From a bacterium 1xD42-67 (GTDB lineage: Bacteria > Bacillota > Clostridia > Oscillospirales > Oscillospiraceae): a DNA stretch of 36,678 nucleotides. A model generated the notes under the pieces. It was not told the DNA's origin and made no database searches. It saw nothing but the letters and a program-made list of their open reading frames with translations. Location: NCBI GenBank assembly GCA_003612335.1, contig RAYO01000039.1, forward strand, positions 1 through 36,678. The letters are read 5' to 3'. Both the position numbers and the translations under genes were made by a program. Of this stretch, positions 1-6,601 are shown one piece after another. Every line of letters begins with the position of its first letter. Positions within the stretch are counted from its first letter, which is position 1.

Positions 1-306
1 GCCCCCTCCGGCGGAAAGATGAGCCAGGACGACATCGAAAAGATGCTGGCCTCTATGTCCGCTCCCGAGGAGACGCCGGAGCCTCAGCCCGCCCCCTCCG
101 GCGGAAAGATGAGCCAGGACGACATCGAAAAGATGCTGGCCTCCATGTCCGCCCCCGAGGAGACGCCTGCGCCCCAGCCGGAGCCTCAGCCTGCCCCCGC
201 CCCCTCCGGCGGAAAGATGAGCCAGGATGACATCGAAAAGATGCTGGCCTCTATGTCCGCCCCCGAGGAGACGCCTGCGCCCCAGCCGGAGCCTCAGCCC
301 ACACCC
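1..306 (+). repeat. In-frame tandem repeat, 90- and 108-bp periods
   Basis: Nearly identical copies start at bases 1, 91 and 199, each opening with GCCCCCTCCGGCGGAAAG and encoding the SQDDIEKML motif plus a Pro-rich linker. The first step is 90 bases and the second 108; the extra 18 bases add a PQPEPQ-type linker. The DNA is almost identical between copies, which points to recent duplication or ongoing copy-number change. The window begins exactly at a unit boundary, so more copies probably lie upstream. Confidence 0.9.
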
Positions 307-648
307 GCGCCCAAGCCTAAGCCCGCTCCCCGGCCGGGTCCCACATCTGTCCCCGAGCTCTCCCAGGAGGAGAAAGAGGATATCACCTTCCTCAACGTGA
401 TGCAGATCCTGGTAGAGGAGAAAGCCCCCCGCTATATCAAGATGTTCGGGCTGTGCCCCTGCAAGCGCTGCGAGGCGGACGTCATGGCCCTCACTTTGAG
501 CAATCTGGTGCCCAAATATGTGGTGCTGCCCAAGCTGGACCGGATCCCCATGCTCACCGTCTACGAGGGACGCTACAACTCCACGATCTTCGCCCAACTC
601 ACCCGCTCCTGCAAGATCGTCATGGACCACCCCCACCACAACAGATGA
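1..648 (+). CDS. ComFB-domain protein with tandem FliM/FliY-like switch motifs (5' truncated)
   Basis: The frame is open from base 1, so the true start lies outside the window; 215 residues are visible. The N-terminal part repeats a unit with MSQDDIEKMLASMSAPEE, starting at bases 19, 109 and 217, separated by Pro/Ala/Glu/Gln linkers ending in PSGGK. A weaker copy, LSQEEKEDI, starts at base 358. The motif resembles the N-terminus of FliM here (LSQSQIDALL) and the LSQEEIEKLM of FliY here; in Bacillus that peptide binds CheY-P. The C-terminal ~95 residues look like a ComFB domain: CPCKRC (Cys codons at 454, 460, 469) followed by ADVMALTLSNLVPKYVV. ComFB proteins bind zinc through such cysteines in Bacillus, and cyanobacterial members have been reported to bind c-di-GMP. 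The gene converges on the fla/che operon. Function is inferred: a multivalent binder of a chemotaxis or switch partner with a possible nucleotide sensor. The domain call is fairly sure; the role is not. Confidence 0.75.
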   Translation, partial: APSGGKMSQDDIEKMLASMSAPEETPEPQPAPSGGKMSQDDIEKMLASMSAPEETPAPQPEPQPAPAPSGGKMSQDDIEKMLASMSAPEETPAPQPEPQPTPAPKPKPAPRPGPTSVPELSQEEKEDITFLNVMQILVEEKAPRYIKMFGLCPCKRCEADVMALTLSNLVPKYVVLPKLDRIPMLTVYEGRYNSTIFAQLTRSCKIVMDHPHHNR

Positions 649-651
649 AAC

Positions 652-693
652 AAAAAGCAGCGCTGGACGTTCCTGCGTCCGGCGCTGCTTTTT
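652..693 (+). terminator. Bidirectional-looking hairpin terminator after the ComFB gene
   Basis: An 18-bp stem with a single mismatch (652-669 with 676-693) encloses a 6-base loop. It has an A5 run at its left foot and a T5 run at its right foot, so it could end transcription from either side. It lies 4 bases after the stop codon of the ComFB gene. Confidence 0.85.
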
Positions 694-767
694 GTCGTCG
701 GGATCACTGATCCGCATCCAAATTAGGTGTCACCGTTTCCGATCCTGCGGCTGCGGCAGACAGGAAA

Positions 768-790
768 GGGCCCGGCCATCGGCCGGGCCC
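768..790 (-). terminator. Hairpin at the end of the fla/che operon
   Basis: A perfect 10-bp GC stem (GGGCCCGGCC, 768-777 with 781-790) encloses a 3-base loop, 8 bases past the stop of the last minus-strand gene. On the minus strand it is followed by TTTCCTG, a weak U-tract. The A-flanked hairpin at 652-693 could act as backup. Confidence 0.7.
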
Positions 791-798
791 TCTTCTCA

Positions 799-2070
799 TC
801 AGGTCTGAGCGGGGGCCAGGCCCTCGCTGGTCTCCATGAGCTGGTTCCAGATGCTGTCCACCTCTCCAAGACACTGGAAATAGGTGTTAGTGAGCAGGGC
901 CACCGGGATCTCCAGCGTATCGGCCAGCTCGCCGATCGCTTTCCAGTCCGCCCGCTCATAGCTGAGCACCAGGTCGTACAGAGCGCCGCAGCGGCCGGAG
1001 TGGTAGAGTAGGGCCTCCTTCACCTCGATGGAGATGGGCAGGTCGGCCAAAATCTCCTCCATGGGAGCGGCGATCAGATAGTTCAGGGTGGAGAACATCC
1101 CCAGCAGATAGGCGTCGTTCCTGGAGATCGGCATGTCCTTCGCCAGCTTCATCAGCTCAGTGCAGAAGCTGCCCCGCATGAAGGAGAGCTTCAGGAACTC
1201 CTCCTGGCTCTGGTCCATGCCCCCCTCGTCATTGCCGGTGCCCAGAAGGTAGATCCACTGGCGCAGCTGGCCCAGGCCCATCACCACGATGGCCTGGTGG
1301 ACGTCTGCCGCCCGGTTGCGCAGGGCAAAGTAGCCCGAATTGACGATCTTCAGCAGGCTGTAGGTGAGGACAGCGTCCATAGAGATGATCTGTTCGATCT
1401 CGTCCACGTTGGGGTCGTCCCGGTTGATCGCCACCATCAGCCGGAAGAAGTTGCTCTGGAGAAAACTGCTGGAGTGGACGGTGGTGAACATCTTCTCCGC
1501 CACCCACCGGCCCTCCATGGCGTCCACCTCCATGATGAACGCCTTCTGATACAGGTCTTCGGTATCGATCCCGGTGGCGATGCACTGCTTGCCCATGCTG
1601 TGGGCCATCTCCACGATGTTGCGGATGCTGGCGTCCGCCACCGACTGGAAGTTGATCTTGATATAATCGAACTTATCCAGGATCGCGAAATACCGGGGGG
1701 AGAACTGGAAGTCGTTCACCGCCAGCTTATAGCCCTCCTTGGAGTAGCGCTCCAAAAAGCGCATGGCCAGGGGGTGGATGATCACGTCCTCCCCCACCTG
1801 GATCACCAGATCGTTGCAGGCGAAGAGCTTTGGGGTCTGCTTCATCAGCAGGGTAGTGGTGAAGGTCATGAAATTCAGAGAGCCTTTGAGCACCTTGTCC
1901 GTGTTCTGGAGCAGCAGGCTGTAGATGGTGTCAGCGGCGGCAAAATCGCTGCTGGATTCCTCGCTGCTGCTGTACGCCTGATTCTCGCCGTAGTACTGGA
2001 TCTCATAGCCGATGGTCCTGCCCGTCATGTCCCGGATGGACTGGCGGACGATATATTTACTGCTCGTCAT
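799..2070 (-). CDS. Degenerate EAL plus HDOD protein (YuxH/CdgJ-like)
   Basis: 423 residues. The N-terminal half has an EAL phosphodiesterase fold signature but lacks catalytic residues: the EAL position reads YEIQYY (E23), the DDFG loop reads NDFQ (119-122), and the AEGVE position reads ATGID. The lysine of YIKIN (K138) is kept. The C-terminal half, from about residue 200, is an HDOD domain (LLKIVNSGYFALRNRA, then the AIVVMGLGQLRQW helix). Proteins of this layout act as signalling adaptors; Vibrio CdgJ affects motility and Bacillus has YuxH. This copy is unlikely to hydrolyse c-di-GMP and may bind it or a partner protein. It is the last gene of the fla/che operon, 16 bases after cheV, which supports a motility role. 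The start is the first ATG; an AGGAG lies 13 bases upstream, a long spacing. Confidence 0.85.
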   Translation of the reverse strand: MTSSKYIVRQSIRDMTGRTIGYEIQYYGENQAYSSSEESSSDFAAADTIYSLLLQNTDKVLKGSLNFMTFTTTLLMKQTPKLFACNDLVIQVGEDVIIHPLAMRFLERYSKEGYKLAVNDFQFSPRYFAILDKFDYIKINFQSVADASIRNIVEMAHSMGKQCIATGIDTEDLYQKAFIMEVDAMEGRWVAEKMFTTVHSSSFLQSNFFRLMVAINRDDPNVDEIEQIISMDAVLTYSLLKIVNSGYFALRNRAADVHQAIVVMGLGQLRQWIYLLGTGNDEGGMDQSQEEFLKLSFMRGSFCTELMKLAKDMPISRNDAYLLGMFSTLNYLIAAPMEEILADLPISIEVKEALLYHSGRCGALYDLVLSYERADWKAIGELADTLEIPVALLTNTYFQCLGEVDSIWNQLMETSEGLAPAQT

Positions 2071-2086
2071 CTTTTACACGCCGCTC

Positions 2087-3004
2087 CTATTTTTTCTTTT
2101 CTGCCAGCAGATGGTCCATCACATCCACCAGATGTCCGATCTCCGGCTTGCTCATCTGCTCATCGGCGCCCAGCTGACGGCCCTTGATCCTCATCTCCTC
2201 ACTGATGAGGGAGGAGAAGATGATCAGCGGGATGGTCTGGAACCGGTGGTCGCTCTTGATCAGCTTCGTCAGCCGGTGTCCGTCCATCTGAGGCATCTCG
2301 ATATCGGTGATGACCAGCGCCACATCCTTTTCGATCCCTCTCTCACGAGGCAGGGCGTTCAGCCCCTCCCACAGCTCCTGGCCGTTGGGGAACATCCGCA
2401 GATTGGCATACCCCGCTTTGCGCAGGCAGTCCTCGATCATCTTGGACAGGAGGATGGAATCCTCCGCGATCCAGATCGGCTCGTCGCTGCGGGCCCGAGG
2501 GCCCATCTGCTCGATCTCGTCCATCTGGATCGTGGTCTCGGGGGCGATCTCAGCCACGATCCGCTCGAAATCCAGGATGGTCACCAGGTCTCCGCCGCAC
2601 TGCGCGATCCCTGTGGCCACCCCTTCGGAGCCGCCGGACACCGTCTTGTCCGGCTTATGGATGTCCGTCCAGGAGATCCGGCTGATGCCCACCACGGTAT
2701 GGACCCGGAAGGCGATGAACATCTTGTTGAAGTTGGTGATGATGAACAGGTCCTTCGCGCCCTTCTCCTTGTTGATCCCCAGGTATTTGGGCAGGTCCAC
2801 CACAGTGATGACAGCATCCCGGGGCTTGAAGATGCCCTCTACCGCAGGGTGGGCATGGGGCATGACCTTGACCGCTGCGGACATGATGATCTCCCGCACC
2901 TTGGCTACGTTGATCCCATACAGATTATCGTCGATGGTGAACTCCATGATCTCGATCTCATTGGTGCCGGACTCCAAAAGGATACCGCTGTGCAGCTCTG
3001 CCAT
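2087..3004 (-). CDS. cheV: Chemotaxis coupling protein CheV
   Basis: 305 residues: a CheW-like domain (about 15-160) followed by a response-regulator receiver domain (about 175-300). The receiver has the acidic pair ED (181-182), phospho-acceptor D234 in VITDIEMP and conserved K286 in MSKPE. CheV couples chemoreceptors to CheA, and phosphorylation of its receiver aids adaptation. The start is the ATG at 3004, 8 bases after GAGGAG; an upstream in-frame GTG at 3013 overlaps that site and is less likely. cheW, cheA, cheB and cheR are absent from the window, so this CheV must work with a core complex encoded elsewhere. Confidence 0.95.
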   Translation of the reverse strand: MAELHSGILLESGTNEIEIMEFTIDDNLYGINVAKVREIIMSAAVKVMPHAHPAVEGIFKPRDAVITVVDLPKYLGINKEKGAKDLFIITNFNKMFIAFRVHTVVGISRISWTDIHKPDKTVSGGSEGVATGIAQCGGDLVTILDFERIVAEIAPETTIQMDEIEQMGPRARSDEPIWIAEDSILLSKMIEDCLRKAGYANLRMFPNGQELWEGLNALPRERGIEKDVALVITDIEMPQMDGHRLTKLIKSDHRFQTIPLIIFSSLISEEMRIKGRQLGADEQMSKPEIGHLVDVMDHLLAEKKK

Positions 3005-3061
3005 ATCTGACACTCCTCACTTGATTTAGGATGGCGCTCTCCTGCGCCTCAGCCTTCGAGG

Positions 3062-3547
3062 CTAAAAAATGATGTCCTTCTGACCATAGGACCGGATGCA
3101 GCCCTGACCGGACACTACGTCGAAGAGCAGCGTCCGGGCCACCTTCCCGCCCACGTCCTCGCCGATGAGCCGCAGGCCCTCCTGCTTCAGGATGGTGTGG
3201 ACGCTCTCGATGTTGCGCTGGCCGATATTGCCCAGGCCCCCGCCGCCGCTGATCTCGAACATCTTCGCGCCGCCGGCGATCTTCACGGTCATCCGGCTGC
3301 GGGAGGCCCCCTTGGCCTCCATCTGTTTCAGTGTCTCACGGATCCCGGTGTCAGCATATTTCATGGGATTTTTCCGTCCCGCCTCCATGTTGAGGGGCAG
3401 CATGATATGGAGCAGGGCCCCCAGCCTGAGCCTCGGGTCATGGAAACACAGGCCGATGCAGGACCCCAGAGCGTATGTGATCAGCACACCGCTCCCCTGA
3501 GCCATCTTCATATCCGCGATCCCTACCGTCAGTTTGCTGTCAGCCAT
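3062..3547 (-). CDS. cheD: Chemoreceptor glutamine deamidase CheD
   Basis: 161 residues, the usual CheD length. The Cys-His-Thr triad is visible as T24 and C30 in TYALGSCIGL and H47 in LLHIMLP. CheD deamidates receptor glutamines and binds CheC, boosting its CheY-P phosphatase activity. The gene starts 8 bases inside the end of cheC, so the two are probably translationally coupled, consistent with CheC-CheD complex formation. No clear ribosome binding site of its own was seen. Confidence 0.95.
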   Translation of the reverse strand: MADSKLTVGIADMKMAQGSGVLITYALGSCIGLCFHDPRLRLGALLHIMLPLNMEAGRKNPMKYADTGIRETLKQMEAKGASRSRMTVKIAGGAKMFEISGGGGLGNIGQRNIESVHTILKQEGLRLIGEDVGGKVARTLLFDVVSGQGCIRSYGQKDIIF

Positions 3548-4166
3548 CGGAGACGCCCAGCTTCCTCAACAAGAAATTCAAAGACCGCAGGTCGGGGGAC
3601 AGCAAGAGGTGGCAGGGGACCTGTTCGCCGTCACACACGAAATTCCCGCCGATGGTCATCAGATAGTCAGACATCCCACCATATTCGGCCATCGGGACCG
3701 CCAGGATCGCGCCCTGCATGTCCACCGTGAAGGCGGGCACTGTCAGGTCCACATCGATCCCAGCCAAGCCGGACAGGGCGTTGATGAAAGTGGAGATCAT
3801 GATGTTGCCGATCTCCACCAGGGCGGACTGGCCCAGCTCGCCCATCTCCTCATAGGAGGTCACATTGGTGCCGAACATGCTGCGCAGTACGATGTTGACG
3901 AACTCCAGGGGCTGGACGGACAGCATGATCCCGCTCATATGCCCGCTCATCTTCACCAGCACGCCGGCGGTCACCGCCTCCGGCCCGCCGATCCACTCGA
4001 TGGCCTCGTTGTAGCCCATGATCCGCACCTCGGGCAGGGTGATCCGCACCTCCCGGTCCAGCAGCTGAGACAGGGCGGTGGCCGCGTTCCCCGTCCCGAT
4101 GCTGCCGATCTCCCGGAGCGTATCGATCTCCAGGGAGCTGAGCTGATCGTAACTCTTCAATGTCAT
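3540..4166 (-). CDS. cheC: CheY-P phosphatase CheC
   Basis: 208 residues with the two pseudo-symmetric CheC halves. The phosphatase signature is E-x2-N-x22-P. The second half fits fully: E118, N121 in VEIGNIM, P144. The first half reads E19-x2-S22 with P45 (LREIGSIGTGN), so serine replaces the catalytic asparagine. Activity may therefore rest on the second site, which is the more important one in studied CheC proteins. It dephosphorylates CheY-P and partners with CheD, encoded by the overlapping next gene. It lies 16 bases after the flgG-like gene in the same operon. Confidence 0.93.
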   Translation of the reverse strand: MTLKSYDQLSSLEIDTLREIGSIGTGNAATALSQLLDREVRITLPEVRIMGYNEAIEWIGGPEAVTAGVLVKMSGHMSGIMLSVQPLEFVNIVLRSMFGTNVTSYEEMGELGQSALVEIGNIMISTFINALSGLAGIDVDLTVPAFTVDMQGAILAVPMAEYGGMSDYLMTIGGNFVCDGEQVPCHLLLSPDLRSLNFLLRKLGVSDG

Positions 4167-4182
4167 ATCTTAGCCTCCTCGC

Positions 4183-4962
4183 TTATCCCCGCAGGCCGTT
4201 GATGGTCTGCTCGATCTCATCTGTCGTCTGGACCATCCGCAGGGCATAGCTGTATGCCCGCTGAGACTCGATCACCTTGATGAACTCCTGGGTCAGATCC
4301 ACGTTGGACAGCTCCAGATAGCCCCGCTTCACCTTCCCGGTGCCCAGATAGAGATCGCCGTTCTTGTCCACGGGGAGGAAGCGCCCGCTGTCGGCGTGCT
4401 GGATCCCGTCGTAGATCCGGTAGTCGAAAACGCCCAGATCCAGGTCGGCGGTACGTTCATCCGGATCGATGAGGATGAAGTTGCCCATGTTGTCCAGGAC
4501 GCAGCGGCCCTCATTGTCGCTGAGGCGCCACTCGAAGGTGGGCTCAGGGGGGAGCTCCTCGCCGGTGATCGGGTCGATCTCGGGCTCCGCGTCCTCAGCA
4601 GGCGGGACCTCGAAGCGGGCCATCATGAAGGCGCCGTCCCGCGTGAAGGAGATCTCTCCATCCGACGGGTCGTAAAGGGCGAAGAAACCGTCCCCCACGA
4701 TAGCGAAGTCGAAGGTCCGGCCGGTGTCGGCATAGCCGTTGGTGGTGTAGTCCACACTGGCCTTCACCATCTTGGTGCCGGTGCCCCGGGGCAGCCGCTC
4801 CTCGTCGATGCCCCGGACATTGCCGTACATCAGGTGGTGGAAGGTGGCCCGCTCCGCCTTGAAGCCGTAGTTGTTCACGTTGGCGATGTTGTTGGACTGG
4901 ACGTTCATGCGCTGCTGCTGCTGATACGCGCCCACAGCGCCGGTGTAGAAGGACATATTCAT
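4183..4962 (-). CDS. flgG: Flagellar rod/hook-basal body protein, FlgG/FlhP family
   Basis: 259 residues. The N-terminal rod signature is NNIANVNNYGFKAERATF and the C-terminal helix is VIESQRAYSYALRMVQTTDE, both typical of the FlgF/FlgG family. The core FAIVGDGFFAL is conserved. An acidic Pro/Glu segment at about 121-142 (PPAEDAEPEIDPITGEELPP) interrupts the core and looks like a lineage-specific insertion. It follows a second family member in the operon, as in the Bacillus flhO-flhP pair. Exactly which rod position each fills cannot be decided from sequence alone. Confidence 0.85.
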   Translation of the reverse strand: MNMSFYTGAVGAYQQQQRMNVQSNNIANVNNYGFKAERATFHHLMYGNVRGIDEERLPRGTGTKMVKASVDYTTNGYADTGRTFDFAIVGDGFFALYDPSDGEISFTRDGAFMMARFEVPPAEDAEPEIDPITGEELPPEPTFEWRLSDNEGRCVLDNMGNFILIDPDERTADLDLGVFDYRIYDGIQHADSGRFLPVDKNGDLYLGTGKVKRGYLELSNVDLTQEFIKVIESQRAYSYALRMVQTTDEIEQTINGLRG

Positions 4963-5002
4963 GGTCTCTCACGCCTTTCTTTCGGTCTGGAGGAGGCCGG
5001 CA

Positions 5003-5755
5003 TCACAGCCGGCCGATATCATTGACGGCCTTGGTGATCACCTGGTCGTAGATCTTGCTCATCTGGGCCGCGCTCTGGAGGGCCCGCTGGGTGACCATCA
5101 TCTTGGTCATCTCTTTGATCATATCCACATTGGACCGCTCCACCCACTTGTGGTGGATCACCACATCCTCGTTGACCTGGGCGCCCTGACCGGTGAACAG
5201 ACCGTAGGGGGTGCGCTCCAGGACCTCATTGTCCTCGAAGCGGTAGACCCCCAGGGTGGCCAGATACTCCCCCTCCTCGGTGTAGAGGGCCCCCTGCTTA
5301 TCGGCCTCCAGCTTGTCGGTGGGGAGCTGGATCCGCTCCCCCTCCCGGTCCAGCACGAAGCCCAGCTCGGACAGACACAGGTAACCGTTATCGTCCAGAG
5401 TGAAGCTGCCCGCCCGGGTGTACGCGATCCCGTCGCCGGTATCGATGGCAAAGAAGCCCTCCCCCTGGATCGCGAAGTCCAGCGGGAGCTCCGTCTCCTC
5501 GAAGGAGCTCTGGCCGAAATCGGTATAGAGCTGATCGGGGGCCAGGATGTGGCTCTGATAGCTCTCCATGGTCTGGTTGGGCTCCTTGATCTTATTGCCG
5601 AGCCGGGTGACCATCACTTCATCGAAGGTGCGGTCGGTGTACATCTCCGCCTTGTAGCCCGCCGTGGAGATGTTGGTCATATTGTTGGCCACCACGTCCA
5701 GCCTTCGCCCCTGAGACAACATCCCGGAGGTCAGGTTGTAGAACCCTCTCATCAT
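5003..5755 (-). CDS. flgF: Flagellar rod protein, FlgF/FlhO family
   Basis: 250 residues with the family N-terminus (VANNMTNISTAGYKAEM), the core DFAIQGEGFFAIDTG, and C-terminal helix EMTKMMVTQRALQSAAQMSK. It has no large insertion. The start ATG lies 9 bases after GAGGAG. It is 30 bases downstream of the sigma-28 gene and just before the flgG-like paralogue. The F-versus-G assignment is by order and is tentative. Confidence 0.8.
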   Translation of the reverse strand: MMRGFYNLTSGMLSQGRRLDVVANNMTNISTAGYKAEMYTDRTFDEVMVTRLGNKIKEPNQTMESYQSHILAPDQLYTDFGQSSFEETELPLDFAIQGEGFFAIDTGDGIAYTRAGSFTLDDNGYLCLSELGFVLDREGERIQLPTDKLEADKQGALYTEEGEYLATLGVYRFEDNEVLERTPYGLFTGQGAQVNEDVVIHHKWVERSNVDMIKEMTKMMVTQRALQSAAQMSKIYDQVITKAVNDIGRL

Positions 5756-5785
5756 AGCGCAAAACTCCTCTCGTCCAGCGGCCCT

Positions 5786-6601
5786 CTAGGCGCCGGTCAT
5801 ATACTGGTCCATATACAGCTTCAGCTTTTGGATGGCCCGGGAGTGGAGCTGGGAGATCCGTGGCTCGCTGACCTCCATCACCTGAGCGATCTCTTTCATG
5901 CTGAGGTTCTTGTGATAGTAGAGGGAGATGACGGTCTGCTCGTTCTCCCGCAGGGACCCGATGGCCTTCGTCAGGGTCTCCAGAAGCTCCTGGCGGAGCA
6001 TGGAGTCCTCCGGCCGGCTGTCGGAGGTATCGTCCGGGACCTCTGCTCCGCCGCTCTGCTCCCGGTCCTCGAAGAGGGCGTCCAGTGAGAGGACGTTGCA
6101 CATGGAGGAGTTGGCCAGATCCTCCTGATACTGATCTGGGGTCACCCCCAGCCGGTCGGCCATCTCCTGGTCGGTGGGATAGCGGCCCAGCTCGGCGAAG
6201 AGCTCGCTGCTGGCCTGGTCGATGTCCCGGGCCTTGCGCCGCACGCTGCGGGGCACCCAGTCCTGCCGCCGAGCCAGGTCGATCACCGCCCCCCGGATCC
6301 GCTTAGAGACATAGGTCTCGAACTTGATGCCCTTGTCCGGGTCGAATTTGTCCACCGCCCCGGCCAGGGTGAGCAGGCCCTCGTTGACGATATCGTCCAC
6401 CTGGGCAAAGCTGCTGTACACCCCCCGCACCTGGAGGGCGATGGTCTTCACCAGGCCCACATACCGCATGACCAGAGACCACTTCAGGTCCTGATCGCCG
6501 GTGCGCCGGTACAGCTGGAACAGCTCCTCGGCGGGCAGCGCCTCCAGCTCTTCCCAGGTCCGCTCCTCCGGGGCGGCAGGGACCGTCGCCCGGGCGGTCA
6601 T
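5786..6601 (-). CDS. fliA: Flagellar RNA polymerase sigma-28 factor (FliA/SigD)
   Basis: 271 residues. Region 2 spans about 44-110 (VDDIVNEGLLTLAGAVDKFD, then IKFETYVSKRIRGAVIDLAR), region 3 lies around 135-165 (ELGRYPTDQEMADRLGV), and region 4 is near the C-terminus (LSMKEIAQVMEVSEPRISQL). It directs RNA polymerase to late flagellar promoters and is held by FlgM, encoded at the right end of this locus. A candidate sigma-28 site lies in front of flgM. The gene overlaps flhA by 4 bases (ATGA), so they are translationally coupled. flhF and flhG, which commonly sit between flhA and this gene in Firmicutes, are missing. Confidence 0.95.
   Translation of the reverse strand: MTARATVPAAPEERTWEELEALPAEELFQLYRRTGDQDLKWSLVMRYVGLVKTIALQVRGVYSSFAQVDDIVNEGLLTLAGAVDKFDPDKGIKFETYVSKRIRGAVIDLARRQDWVPRSVRRKARDIDQASSELFAELGRYPTDQEMADRLGVTPDQYQEDLANSSMCNVLSLDALFEDREQSGGAEVPDDTSDSRPEDSMLRQELLETLTKAIGSLRENEQTVISLYYHKNLSMKEIAQVMEVSEPRISQLHSRAIQKLKLYMDQYMTGA

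Noticed and set aside
1297..2187. Long plus-strand open frame opposite the EAL-HDOD gene
   Set aside because: It is an antisense shadow of a real gene; no family resemblance, and similar antisense frames occur opposite most genes in this GC-rich sequence.
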